The notes: generated by a model from the sequence alone, not told the origin. Counted from the first letter of the stretch, positions 50,272-58,515 are shown. The stretch is DNA of 64,000 bases from Streptomyces sp. JB150 (GCF_011193355.1 NZ_CP049780.1:3216169-3280168); one strand, 5' to 3'. Numbers and translations: made by a program.

Positions 50272-50601
50272 ATGGGGGCTCAGTACTACGGCGCCGACAG
50301 CGAGAACGGCGACCGCATCGACGACCCCTCCGAGGATGCGCTGTTCATGATGATCAGCGACCTCAACGACTCCGACAACACCTTCGTGGTCGTCCAGCCC
50401 GACGAGGACGATCCAGCGTGGTTCGCCTCAGTGGCCGTCCTGGACGAAGGCGGGTACGAGATCGTCCGCCGTGACACCTCCCGCAACGAGCACGAGGTCA
50501 CCACGGCGACGAGCATCAACGACATCGCCCGCGACCTCACCATCTGGATGGCCGCCCGCGACTTCCCCGGACGGCCAACCAGACAGGTCACCGACTTCTA
50601 G
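50272..50601 (+). CDS. Hypothetical 109-aa acidic protein
   Basis: A soluble protein beginning MGAQYYGADSENGDRIDDPS and containing EDALFMMISDLNDSDNTFVV, VVQPDEDDPAWFASVAVL and SINDIARDLTIWMAARDFPG. The short alpha/beta layout with conserved DPSEEALFxLIxxLN recalls Imm1-type immunity proteins, but the similarity is by eye and weak. ATG with GAGGGAGAGG upstream. Its stop codon lies inside the right repeat of the IS5-family element, so it is either a passenger or the gene beside which the IS ended. Confidence 0.7.
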   Translation: MGAQYYGADSENGDRIDDPSEDALFMMISDLNDSDNTFVVVQPDEDDPAWFASVAVLDEGGYEIVRRDTSRNEHEVTTATSINDIARDLTIWMAARDFPGRPTRQVTDF

Positions 50602-50658
50602 AACACGACCTAACCAACGCCGCACGGACCCGCATCAATCGCTCGGAGCCTCGGCCCG

Positions 50659-51138
50659 CTACGCGTGAACCGCGTCCGGCAACACCTTCCGAAGCGCACT
50701 GCCCACTGCGGGCCCGGCCTCTGATACCTGACGCAGATCAGTACCTCTCAGGTAGCGATAGCTCTGCGGCGGATGGAAGGTCCCTGCAGCGCGCAGTGCA
50801 CTGAGGGACACCGGCTCGTCGAAGGGCACGGGATCCTCCAAGGTCAGGCCGCTCGCCTGGGTAGCACCGTCCATGTAAGCGTCGTACTCGCGTCGAGTGA
50901 TCCCTGTTTGGGCATGATGCGCCGACCAGACGTCCTTGGGGGAGCCCACATGGACCGAGGCGATGCGCGCCATGCCCACCAGAGCCATGGTGGGCGCGGT
51001 TGCGTACAGCAGAACCGGGGTTCCGGGCGGCGCGGCGACGCGCTGGCGGCGGACTTCCACCGTCTTACTGCCGGCCAGGATCGCGTTGGCGAAGCGCGGG
51101 TGGACGGACAGCAGCATCGCGCGTTCCGGATCGTTCAC
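50659..51138 (-). CDS. ASCH-domain protein
   Basis: A 159-aa protein with an N-terminal ASCH (PUA-like) fold: AMLLSVHPRFANAILAGSKT, in which GSKTVEVR matches the hallmark GxKxxExR, followed by PVLLYATAPTMALVGMARI. ASCH proteins bind RNA or modified nucleotides; some are ribonucleases or N4-acetylcytidine amidohydrolases. After residue 70 come a helical region with WSAHHAQTGITRREYDAYMD and the strand pair expected of the domain. GTG 51138 overlaps the GNAT-PIN stop by 4 nt (GTGA), so it is co-translated with that gene. Confidence 0.86.
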   Translation of the reverse strand: MNDPERAMLLSVHPRFANAILAGSKTVEVRRQRVAAPPGTPVLLYATAPTMALVGMARIASVHVGSPKDVWSAHHAQTGITRREYDAYMDGATQASGLTLEDPVPFDEPVSLSALRAAGTFHPPQSYRYLRGTDLRQVSEAGPAVGSALRKVLPDAVHA

Positions 51139-53192
51139 GTCGTTCGGTGCCCCTCTTGGTAGACCGCCTGGAACAGCTCGTTACTGATCTTCGACAGGGA
51201 GATCAGCGACAACGGTAGTCCCAGCTCCTTCGCCAGGGAGGTCAATCGCCGCAGCGTCACCGGCCTCGGGAAGATCTCGGTGTCCGAGAACCTGAGTGCC
51301 ATGGCGCGACCTGAGGCGTCGGCGGCTTCTTGAACCTCAGCCCGACCATATACGCCCAGGTGTTCGAATTTCGAGAAGAGGGTGTCGGGTGTGTCGATGA
51401 GCACCTCGTCGAGTCGCGAACTGCCCACCACCATCTGTCCTTCGCTCGGGGAGTTGCCCTCGCTGACGTACCAGAGCAGGCGAGCCGGAACACTCTCTCC
51501 GCGGCGGCCCGAGGAGCGGTAGTAGACGTGCTCTCTGCTGATGCCCAGGACGTCACTGCGCGGAATGAGCATGGCGGGCACGTTGAACAGCTCGGTCGAC
51601 CAACGCGGCTTGATGGGCACCAGGAAGGACGGCAGCTTCGAGTCGATGACCTTCGCCGGCCACCACGCACGCTCCACCACGGCAGCCACCTCGGCGGGCA
51701 TGCCGGGGCGGAGCGCGGTCGTGTCGACAGTCAGCTCGCGGGCGAGCCCTCCGGCCACAGCCTCCACTTCAGCTGCCGTCCCGCACACATTCACGAGGAG
51801 AGCGACGAGCCTGCCGTCATGCTCGAAGAACCCATCGTCGCCGGCCGCGGACCTGGCGGCCTCGGAGGGATGCGGATCGCTGATGCGGATGATCTCTGCA
51901 CCGCAGTCCCGGCCGAGCCGCTTGAGCAGAAAGAGGAGCTGCCGGGCCAAAGTCTGTTCCAGTGGGTGGCCGGCCGTGCGGAGGACGGGGACAATCAGAG
52001 TTCGTCCGTCCAGTGCCCATGTGTAGAGGGCGACCGGGTGGCCCTGACCATCGCGGAGCAGCTCGCGGCGCCATGCGACTGCGCCCTCGTTCAGCGACCG
52101 CAGCCGCTCGGCGAAGGCCGACCCGTCGTCGCCACCCGATTGGTGAAAGAAGGCGACCAGTTCATCCTCCGCACCTGGTGCCACCTCTCCGGACCGGAAC
52201 TCCGTGCCCATCAGATCAGCCGGACGGTACACCTGGGCCTGCCGCAACTCGTCCACGTGCAGCGTCACGGTAGAAGGGGAGACGACCCGGACACGGGCGA
52301 CCTCCCAGGCCACGTCGGTCAGGCGGGACAGCAGTGGATCACGGGTCGCCAGGACTTGCAGACCGGCGCACGACGTCTCGGCCACATACCGCAGGCGGAC
52401 GCGAAGTCCAGCGTCGACGGTCAGGTCGGGCATGGCCTGTGTAGCGGCTTGGAGCAGTTCACGACTACGCTCGTCTACGGCCGCCAAGTCCGGGGAGAGC
52501 TTGCGCAGGCCGGTCAGCGCCGCCCGCTGGTGTTGACGTTCTGCCGTGTCCGGGAGATCCCGGATCTCATGTACCAGCTGAGGCGTGTAGGCGAGTTCGA
52601 CGAGATCCGCCATCCAGCCTGCTTCCAGCGCGCGTGACTCCTCCGCGTCGGCCGTGTCAGCGAGGCCGCGCAGATCGGCGAACACTCCATGGTCGACGGT
52701 TACCACTAGGAGCGCGTCGCTCTCCATCTCCGTGAACAGGTCAGGATGGCCGAGGTCCAACCACCATCCGTCCAGGATCTCCCCGTCACGGCCCCGCCCG
52801 CGCACCTCGCCATCCGGGATGAAGCCAAGACTCCTCCACATCCCGCTCAGGTTGTAGTCCCGTCGGCACTTGGCCTTGATCCCGAGTCGCTGTGGGTACC
52901 GCTCTTTGACGCCCTCCACCAGCTGGCGGGCGATTCCCCGGCCACGCTGTTCCTCCGCCACACACAGGTGTGCGAGCCGAATACGCGCGCTCCTCTTCGG
53001 TAGTCCGAACAGCGCGTAGCCGAGCATCTCGTCCCCTTCAACGGCGGCCAGAAGGCCGCCGTCCTCCGCTGCCTTCCGGTAAGCGGGAGGTGTGAGAAGC
53101 CCCAGCGTCCTCGTGTAACGATCACCCAGAGCTACGGCCTTGTCGATCAGCTCGTCCTGCGCAGGCGAAACAGCCACCAACTTGATCGCCAT
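51135..53192 (-). CDS. GNAT-PIN fusion protein
   Basis: A 685-aa multidomain protein. Residues 1-150 are a GNAT acetyltransferase (RLAHLCVAEEQRGRGIARQL holds the acetyl-CoA loop; RRDYNLSGMWRSLGF the end of the fold). Residues 158-310 are a PIN ribonuclease domain with acidic residues placed as expected: Asp167 (TVDHGVFADL), Glu209 (LVHEI), Asp285 (LATRDPLLSR). Residues about 380-510 look like a second GNAT-type fold (VPVLRT, LARQLLFLLKRLG, GDDGFFEHDGRLVALLV). The last 170 residues are an alpha/beta domain I cannot name. ATG 53192 with GGAGGGGG upstream. Coupled to the ASCH gene; own promoter with a palindrome. Confidence 0.82.
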   Translation of the reverse strand: MAIKLVAVSPAQDELIDKAVALGDRYTRTLGLLTPPAYRKAAEDGGLLAAVEGDEMLGYALFGLPKRSARIRLAHLCVAEEQRGRGIARQLVEGVKERYPQRLGIKAKCRRDYNLSGMWRSLGFIPDGEVRGRGRDGEILDGWWLDLGHPDLFTEMESDALLVVTVDHGVFADLRGLADTADAEESRALEAGWMADLVELAYTPQLVHEIRDLPDTAERQHQRAALTGLRKLSPDLAAVDERSRELLQAATQAMPDLTVDAGLRVRLRYVAETSCAGLQVLATRDPLLSRLTDVAWEVARVRVVSPSTVTLHVDELRQAQVYRPADLMGTEFRSGEVAPGAEDELVAFFHQSGGDDGSAFAERLRSLNEGAVAWRRELLRDGQGHPVALYTWALDGRTLIVPVLRTAGHPLEQTLARQLLFLLKRLGRDCGAEIIRISDPHPSEAARSAAGDDGFFEHDGRLVALLVNVCGTAAEVEAVAGGLARELTVDTTALRPGMPAEVAAVVERAWWPAKVIDSKLPSFLVPIKPRWSTELFNVPAMLIPRSDVLGISREHVYYRSSGRRGESVPARLLWYVSEGNSPSEGQMVVGSSRLDEVLIDTPDTLFSKFEHLGVYGRAEVQEAADASGRAMALRFSDTEIFPRPVTLRRLTSLAKELGLPLSLISLSKISNELFQAVYQEGHRTT

Positions 53193-53231
53193 CGCTCCCC
53201 CTCCAGTTGGGCCGGTGACTGCCGGCGCAAC

Positions 53232-53255
53232 TCCCCTGTCATTACATACAGGGGA
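53232..53255 (-). promoter_or_regulatory. Palindromic promoter/operator of the GNAT-PIN operon
   Basis: TCCCCTGT (53232-53239) and ACAGGGGA (53248-53255), perfect 8-bp arms with an 8-bp AT-rich core that on the minus strand reads ATGTAATG and includes a TATGTA -10-like hexamer. It lies 40 bp before the start codon: a plausible autoregulatory operator. Confidence 0.6.
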
Positions 53256-53660
53256 AGCTGATCTCATTCACCGCCGTCCCTCAAGGGGGCACAAGGGGCG
53301 CACGGTAATCCGGAGACCGTCAGAAACGCCCTTACGTCTGCTTGACTCCCGCCTGCTTGGCAGCTGGCTCACGCAGCTGCTGCCGCACCTCGGCATCGAC
53401 CCCCTAACCCAACTTGCGCTGGTGCTTCGCCGTCGAGTACTGGTAGATCAGCTGGGCCCGCTCCGAGGACCCGTCCGAACCATGAGGCCCTCCCACTTGG
53501 CCCACATACCATCGTGGCTGGTTGCCGTCGGCCGAAGTTCGTGCCACAACCGTGCCAGATGCAGGGGTCAGCCACGGTTAACATCGGTGCCCTGCGGTCG
53601 AGTAGCCCTCCGCTTCCTCGGCTGGCGAAGTCGCAGCTCAGGTCCGAGACCGCCCAGCCT
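53256..53660. other. Gene-free stretch before attR
   Basis: About 400 bp without a supportable gene on either strand. Short frames have no start signals. It probably contains upstream elements of the GNAT-PIN promoter and degraded element DNA. Confidence 0.4.
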
Positions 53661-53705
53661 CTCTCCTGAAGCGGGTGTCGCAGGTTCGAATCCTGCCGGG
53701 GGCAC
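53661..53705 (+). other. attR (copy of tRNA-Arg 3' half)
   Basis: 44 of 45 bases identical to 44254-44298. There is no tRNA 5' half before it, so it is an attachment-site scar, not a tRNA gene. Chromosomal sequence resumes after it. Confidence 0.92.
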
Positions 53706-53720
53706 AGTGTTGAGCAGGGC

Positions 53721-53763
53721 GAAGGCCCCGGAACTCCCAGGCGAGGGAGGGTCCGGGGCCTTC
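53721..53763 (+). terminator. Hairpin just beyond attR
   Basis: GAAGGCCCCGGA (53721-53732) pairs with TCCGGGGCCTTC (53752-53763) across a 19-nt loop. Its distance from attR suggests it was the original tRNA-Arg terminator before integration. The following bases to 54190 contain no gene I can support. Confidence 0.65.
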
Positions 53764-54190
53764 CCATTGGCGGAAGCGCCCCGCCTGACTACAGGGTGGC
53801 TGCACCCTCGCCACACCTCTCCTACGGAGGGCTGCCGCTGCGCTGTGGCATGTGCCGACCACAGGACTACGCAGTACACAGTCTGTGCAGACCCGACCGA
53901 CGACCAGTGGATCGACGACCCGTTCCGACACCGTTGTGCCGGCCGCGCCCGGCGGCGACGGTTCTTCAGCCCGTAGGACGGGCGCTACCCGGCACGCGCC
54001 GAGGCACTTGCGGGGAGATCACCCGGCCGGTACTCCACTCCATGTGGCCGCTGCTCCGCGCCGCAGCGAAACGCGGAGTAGTGTGGACAGTACCGAGGGC
54101 ATTTCGCACTCCGGCTTCCACGCCGGGTCGTTCTCGGCGAAAGATGAAACCCGGGCCGCCGCAGAGGCGGCCCGGAGACGGGTCCGCGTC

Positions 54191-54784
54191 ATGTCGGCGA
54201 CCTACCCCACCCTGCCGCACTCCGAGCCCGTCGCAGCCCCGGCCGCGCGTCTCGCGCTGAAGACCGACGGCACCTGCCGGGGGCTCCTGGACGGAGCCTG
54301 GTGGCCCCGGTCCCGCGATCTGCTGAGCGAACTGTCGGCGCTCACGGACGTGTTGGATGCCCGCTGGGGCCGCATCACCCGCATCGCCGTCAACCCGGAG
54401 CACTGGCCGGTCATCCCCCGCAGAATTCCCGTGGACGGGCACATCGTCAAGGTCGGCTGGTTCAGCCCGGAGATCGACCCGCACAAGCTGCTGCTGCTCT
54501 CCTACGACACCGGCCGCTGGGACCTGCTGGTCATCCCGCCCGAGACCGGCGCGGAGTCGGCGGCCCGGCTGATGGCTGCCGCGTCCGAGAACCACGGCCC
54601 GCCCCTGACCGCGAGCGCGCTCATCGCCGCGGACGAGGCCGGGCACGGTGTCTTGACGGCCGGCCGGTCACTGAGCCCGGACGAGGCTTGGGAGTACGAG
54701 GGCGGCGCCTCGGCGGTGTCCGCGGCCGTTCCCGGACAGACCGGTCCACCGGGGCCTGCCAGCCGGCTGATCATCGGTATGTGA
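54191..54784 (+). CDS. DUF5994 family protein
   Basis: A 197-aa protein with the core LLDGAWWPRSRDLLSELSAL, RITRIAVNPEHWPVIPRRIP and WDLLVIPPETGAESAARLMA. The same core occurs in the protein at 56801 (VLDGAWWPRSRDMGAELPAL), so the two are paralogues; I associate the motif with DUF5994. Function unknown. ATG 54191 is chosen because family-type sequence begins a few residues later; the frame is open about 110 codons upstream, but that stretch looks non-coding. A small TM gene follows. Confidence 0.75.
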   Translation: MSATYPTLPHSEPVAAPAARLALKTDGTCRGLLDGAWWPRSRDLLSELSALTDVLDARWGRITRIAVNPEHWPVIPRRIPVDGHIVKVGWFSPEIDPHKLLLLSYDTGRWDLLVIPPETGAESAARLMAAASENHGPPLTASALIAADEAGHGVLTAGRSLSPDEAWEYEGGASAVSAAVPGQTGPPGPASRLIIGM

Positions 54785-54794
54785 GGTGGCCGCC

Positions 54795-55171
54795 GTGAAC
54801 ACCTTCCTGACGGCCGCGCCGCCTTCCTGGTCCTCATCGCAGCGGGGGCGTACGTGATTCACCGGCTCGGCCTGCAGCACGCCGACAGGATCGCCGCGTA
54901 CAGGTACAGCACCCCCCGGCCCGGCCGCCGCGGCCGCCGCGCGCCACAGCCGTACCCCGCACCACAGGTGATCATCCGGGTCCCCCGCCGGCTGCCCGGC
55001 CGCGTCCCGGAACCATCGGCTCAGTCGGCGGAACCGTCGGCGCGGTCCGCGGAACCGTCGGCTCCATCCGCGGCGACGCGTGCCCGGGACCCCCGGGCCC
55101 CGGACCGGCTGGGGAGCGGCCGGGACCCCTGGACCGGGGTGTCTGAGCACCATCCGGCCGAGGCGTCATGA
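54795..55171 (+). pseudogene. Small membrane protein, probable one-base deletion
   Basis: GTG at 54795 (AGGTGG upstream) starts V-N-T-F-L-T. After about 54811 the TM sequence GRAAFLVLIAAGAYVIHRLG appears in another frame, which then runs to 55171 with a basic, Pro/Ser-rich tail containing EPSAQSAEPSARSAEPSAPS repeats. Adding one G would fuse the two into a 125-residue single-TM protein. Alternatively only GTG 54854 is used and the TM is lost. Function unknown. Confidence 0.5.
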
Positions 55172-55516
55172 CTTCCGCAGCTGAACATCTTCGGTACGCG
55201 CGCCGCTGCGGAGCGGTGCCCGCGGGACGGCATCAACGAGATCGGCTGCACCGGCCGGAGCCGGTTCCGCCGAGACGACGCACACGGACGGCTCCGGAGT
55301 CTCCGTCCGGCACGGTGTGAGACACCCGCGGCCGGGTACCCGCAAGAACAGAGGGCCTGCGCAGCCGCTGACCGACCAAGCAGACGCCTTTCTCGCCTCC
55401 GTGTTCCGCGTGCAGTGTCCGCCACGGAGGACGTACAGCCCTGACCCGCGGCCCGGTCCCAGCGGCTCCCGGGGCGGCGCCGACCCGATCGGCTCTTCAG
55501 AGAGAGTTTCACCATC
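55172..55516 (+). other. Leader region of the desaturase gene
   Basis: 345 bp with no supportable gene. It contains an imperfect GGACGGCTCCGGA/TCTCCGTCC hairpin around 55288-55312 that could terminate the preceding transcript. The desaturase promoter should lie between it and 55516. Confidence 0.4.
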
Positions 55517-56560
55517 ATGAGCAGTAACACCACGGTGCGCCCCCCGCCCTCGGAGGCGTCCGGCAGCGACTTCGCCCGTCTGTCGAGAAAGGTCGCCGCC
55601 GCCGGGCTGTTGGAACGCCGTCCCGGCTACTACGCGCTGCGGACCACGGTGGTGGCCGGGCTCTACGTCGGTGGGTGGGCCGCAGTCGTGCTCGTCGGCG
55701 ACAGTTGGTGGACGCTGGCGGTCGCCGCCTTCCTTGCCGTCGTTTTCGGCCAGGTCGCCCTGCTCGCCCATGACGCAGCGCACCGCCAGGTGTTCCGCCG
55801 ACGCCGGGCCAGCGAGGTGTCCGGACGGATCGCCGGTGCCGGTATCGGGATGGGCTACGGCTGGTGGCAGGACAAGCACACCCGCCACCACGCCAACCCC
55901 AACCACGAAGAACTCGACCCCGACCTCGACCCCGACCTGCTGGTCTGGTCCCAGGACCAGGCACGGGCCGCCAAGGGGCTCCCCCGCCTGATCGGCCGCT
56001 GGCAGGCGTTCCTGTTCTTCCCGCTCCTCACTCTGGAGGGCTTCAACCTGCACGTGTCGAGCGCGAAGGCGCTGGCCAATCGTTCGCTCAAGCACCGCAC
56101 GCTCGACGGCGTCCTGCTGTTCGCGCACTTCGCGCTCTACCTGAGCGTGCTGCTGTGGCTGCTGCCGCCCGGCATGGCGATCGCCTTCCTCGCCGTCCAC
56201 CAAGGCCTGTTCGGTGTCTACCTGGGTTCCGCCTTCGCCCCCAACCACAAGGGCATGCCCATCCTGAAGGGCGCGGACCGTCCCGACTTCCTCCGTCGCC
56301 AGGTGCTCACCTCACGCAACGTGCGCGGCGGCAGGCTCACCGACATCGCACTGGGCGGGCTGAATCACCAGATCGAGCACCATCTGTTTCCCAGCATGCC
56401 CAGCCCCAACCTGCGCAAGGCCCGGACCATCGTGCGGGACCATTGCCGGGAACTGGGTGTCGAGTACGTGGAGACCGGGTTGATCGCCTCCTACCGGTTG
56501 GCCCTCGCCAGTCTCCACCGGGCCGGAGCACCGCTGCGGCCCGCACGGGTCCACACCTGA
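55517..56560 (+). CDS. Acyl-lipid / linoleoyl-CoA-type fatty acid desaturase
   Basis: A 347-aa di-iron membrane desaturase. Three histidine boxes: HDAAH (85-89), HTRHH (121-125) and HQIEHH (284-289), the last with the Gln typical of front-end/omega desaturases. TM helices surround residues 42-60, 66-84, 165-175 and 200-235. It inserts a double bond into membrane fatty acids, modulating fluidity. No cytochrome b5 domain is fused. ATG with GAGAGAG about 10 nt upstream. Flanked by two DUF5994 genes. Confidence 0.93.
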   Translation: MSSNTTVRPPPSEASGSDFARLSRKVAAAGLLERRPGYYALRTTVVAGLYVGGWAAVVLVGDSWWTLAVAAFLAVVFGQVALLAHDAAHRQVFRRRRASEVSGRIAGAGIGMGYGWWQDKHTRHHANPNHEELDPDLDPDLLVWSQDQARAAKGLPRLIGRWQAFLFFPLLTLEGFNLHVSSAKALANRSLKHRTLDGVLLFAHFALYLSVLLWLLPPGMAIAFLAVHQGLFGVYLGSAFAPNHKGMPILKGADRPDFLRRQVLTSRNVRGGRLTDIALGGLNHQIEHHLFPSMPSPNLRKARTIVRDHCRELGVEYVETGLIASYRLALASLHRAGAPLRPARVHT

Positions 56561-56800
56561 GGGACCTGCCGGAGCCGTCCGCGTGCTGTGGTCACCGTAG
56601 GTCTTCCAGCTGCATACGGAGACCGGGCGTCGACGCCCTCCGTGCGGGAGCCCAGGGGCCGTGGCACCGAGAGATCAGTCGTCTTCCTGTTCCTGGCCCC
56701 GGCATCCGGGGGTGACGTGAACCCAGCTTGGCCGGGAAGCTGCGGACGCCTCGCCTTCGCCGCCGAAACCGTCGCGGCGGTCACGCCCGGCGGTGATCCG

Positions 56801-57283
56801 TCAGCCCGACGGACCGCGCCCGCTCCCGGTGTCGATGAGGATCTGTTCCGCCTGGCTGACGTTGTCCGCCCGGACCGCTTGGGCCATCGCGGCGCGGGCG
56901 GCGTCCGGTGCCGCGTCCGGCGGGACCACCAGCAGCGAGAAGAGGTCCCGCTCGCCCCGCGTGATCAGGACCGTGTCGTCACCGACCGGAAAGGAATCGA
57001 TGTGCACCACGCAGTCGTCCACGAGGATGCGCGTCGGCAGTCCCTCCCAAGCTGCGGTGTCCAGCCCCACGCGGGTCACGGGGCCGAGGTGGGCGATGAG
57101 GGCACGCAGCAGCGCGGGCAGCTCGGCACCCATGTCGCGCGAGCGCGGCCACCACGCACCATCGAGGACACCTTCACGTGATGCGGTCGTCTCCAGCCGG
57201 AGAAGCGCAGAACCCGGCCGCAGGGCCTCGTGGGCACCGCTGGGCAGACGCCGGGGAACAGCAGGTGGATCCGAGCTGGTCAT
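56801..57283 (-). CDS. DUF5994 family protein (second copy)
   Basis: A 160-aa paralogue of the protein at 54191: ALLRLETTASREGVLDGAWW, PRSRDMGAELPALLRALIAH, VTRVGLDTAAWEGLPTRILV and LFSLLVVPPDAAPDAARAAM align with it in order. No membrane segment. ATG 57283; the frame is open to a start at 57316. Convergent with the desaturase gene across about 240 bp with no further gene. Function unknown; repeated linkage to a desaturase hints at an envelope or stress role. Confidence 0.75.
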   Translation of the reverse strand: MTSSDPPAVPRRLPSGAHEALRPGSALLRLETTASREGVLDGAWWPRSRDMGAELPALLRALIAHLGPVTRVGLDTAAWEGLPTRILVDDCVVHIDSFPVGDDTVLITRGERDLFSLLVVPPDAAPDAARAAMAQAVRADNVSQAEQILIDTGSGRGPSG

Positions 57284-57388
57284 GAGGACCACCCGTCTGT
57301 AGGGCAGGTGCGACAACGGGACCGCCTCGCACCTGCCACGCTACTCCTGGTCCCACGCGCACCGGCGTCTCCGCAAGCGCCCTCTGCC

Positions 57389-57718
57389 CTAAGCGAGCGT
57401 TTCCGCAGGTCGCGCCCACACCCGCTGGAACTCCTCGGCCGAGATGACCTCCAGCGGATCCTCGTCAGGGTCGACCGCTCGGTCGGTCAGGCCGCCGTGC
57501 TCGTCCTCCAGGTGCTGCCGGCTGTACCGGTGGAGTCGGCCGGCCGACGTCACCTCGGCCTGCTTGATGACGATCAACTCGCCGCGGTCGGGTACGGCTT
57601 CGAAGTACCACAGACCGCCCTCCTCGTCGGCGTGGCGGAAGTAGTGCCGCGAGGTGGCGTTCTCATCGAGGGCTCGGTAGTACGCCACGGTCTCCGCTTT
57701 GACGCGCTCCAGGTCCAC
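57389..57718 (-). CDS. Hypothetical 109-aa protein
   Basis: Soluble protein: MDLERVKAETVAYYRALDEN, SRHYFRHADEEGGLWYFEAV, RGELIVIKQAEVTSAGRLHR and YSRQHLEDEHGGLTDRAVDP. It has an alternating beta/alpha pattern and a C-terminal LEVISAEEFQRVWAR helix. GTG start. I do not recognise the family. Between the DUF5994 gene and the DUF2975/XRE pair on the same strand, with 63-70-bp gaps, so possibly separate. Confidence 0.7.
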   Translation of the reverse strand: MDLERVKAETVAYYRALDENATSRHYFRHADEEGGLWYFEAVPDRGELIVIKQAEVTSAGRLHRYSRQHLEDEHGGLTDRAVDPDEDPLEVISAEEFQRVWARPAETLA

Positions 57719-57781
57719 CGGACCATGATGCCGACGAGCCGGCCTCGGCAGGAGGCCGCATCGGCAACGGGAGCCGGCAAC

Positions 57782-58033
57782 TCAGTGGTGCTGTGCCTCA
57801 CTTGCCGTGCCCGCGGGTGCCGTTTCGTCCTCCGGTTCCCAGCGCAGCAAGTCGCCCGGCTGGCAGTCCAGTACCTCGCACAGTGCCGCGAGCGTCGTGA
57901 AGCGGACCGCCTTGGCGCGGCCGTTCTTGAGGACGGCGAGGTTGGCGGGGGTGATGCCGACGCGTTCGGCGAGTTCGCCCACGGACATCTTGCGCCGGGC
58001 GAGCATCACGTCGATGTCGACGACGATCGGCAT
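57782..58033 (-). CDS. YozG-type XRE/Cro regulator
   Basis: An 83-aa single HTH_26 domain: MPIVVDIDVMLARRKMSVGE, LAERVGITPANLAVLKNGRA, KAVRFTTLAALCEVLDCQPG and DLLRWEPED. Such regulators are regularly paired with a DUF2975 membrane protein. ATG 58033 shares one base with the DUF2975 stop (TGATG). Probably autoregulates through the palindromes upstream of the pair. Confidence 0.9.
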   Translation of the reverse strand: MPIVVDIDVMLARRKMSVGELAERVGITPANLAVLKNGRAKAVRFTTLAALCEVLDCQPGDLLRWEPEDETAPAGTASEAQHH

Positions 58034-58515
58034 CAGATCACCTCGGCCAGCTCGGCCCGCATCCGCGCCGCCTCGACGTCGCGGGCCACCGCCTGGGCGA
58101 GCAGCATGCGCAGCACCAGGACGATGAGCGCGACACCGAGGACGGCCAGGCCCACGCCGCCGATCAGGAGCACGATGCCGGGGGCCACGTCCTCGCCCGG
58201 CGCCAGGACCACGCCGAGGGTGAAGACCAGCAGCGCTGCGGCCGTCATCGCGCCGATCACGATGTGTACGTAGCGGAAGGCGCCGTGGGAGAAGACGGTC
58301 CCCCGGCGCACCATCGTCACCAGCCGCCATACGCAGACCAGGACGACCTGCGCCGTCACCAGCCCCAGCAGCAGGATCACCACCACCGGGGTGCGCCGGT
58401 CGAAGTCACCCATGTCGGCGGCCAGCAGCGGGACCATCACCGCCTGCACGAACACCGAGCCGGCGAGCAGCCCCACCAGCACCGCGCGCAGCGCGAGCAC
58501 CGTCAGTTTTCCCAT
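58033..58515 (-). CDS. DUF2975 membrane protein
   Basis: A 160-aa protein with four TM helices (LTVLALRAVLVGLLAGSVFV, VVVILLLGLVTAQVVLVCVW, HIVIGAMTAAALLVFTLGVV, APGIVLLIGGVGLAVLGVAL) and a short cytosolic C terminus (DVEAARMRAELAEVI). DUF2975 proteins are proposed membrane partners of YozG-like regulators. ATG with GAGGAGGAGGG upstream. First gene of the two-gene operon. Confidence 0.88.
   Translation of the reverse strand: MGKLTVLALRAVLVGLLAGSVFVQAVMVPLLAADMGDFDRRTPVVVILLLGLVTAQVVLVCVWRLVTMVRRGTVFSHGAFRYVHIVIGAMTAAALLVFTLGVVLAPGEDVAPGIVLLIGGVGLAVLGVALIVLVLRMLLAQAVARDVEAARMRAELAEVI

Larger units (their letters stand above)
49274..50615 (+). mobile_element. IS5-family element with a passenger gene
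   Basis: Imperfect 25-bp terminal inverted repeats (49274-49298 and 50591-50615, 19 of 25 matching; shared core CGTGTT..GAAGTCGG) bracket a decayed DDE transposase and a 109-aa ORF whose stop lies in the right repeat. No clear target duplication is visible beyond the TAG/TAA context at the ends, so the exact borders are provisional. Confidence 0.6.
44254..53705. mobile_element. Decayed AICE-type integrative element in tRNA-Arg
   Basis: About 9.4 kb bounded by 45-bp repeats of the tRNA 3' half. It contains integrase, TraB-like, RRQRL and DUF2637 remnants, all typical of actinomycete integrative and conjugative elements, but no intact integrase, excisionase, replication or transfer gene. It also carries an inverted-repeat insertion, an IS5-family copy, and an intact-looking GNAT-PIN/ASCH pair at the attR end. 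It is presumably immobile without help. Confidence 0.88.

Noticed and set aside
53660..53705. A second tRNA-Arg gene at attR
   Set aside because: Only the anticodon-loop to acceptor 3' half is present; there is no D arm or 5' acceptor strand.
53568..53879. Minus-strand frames containing PPAGFEPATPAS-like text
   Set aside because: This peptide is a well-known false translation of the 3' half of a tRNA gene; here it reads attR backwards.
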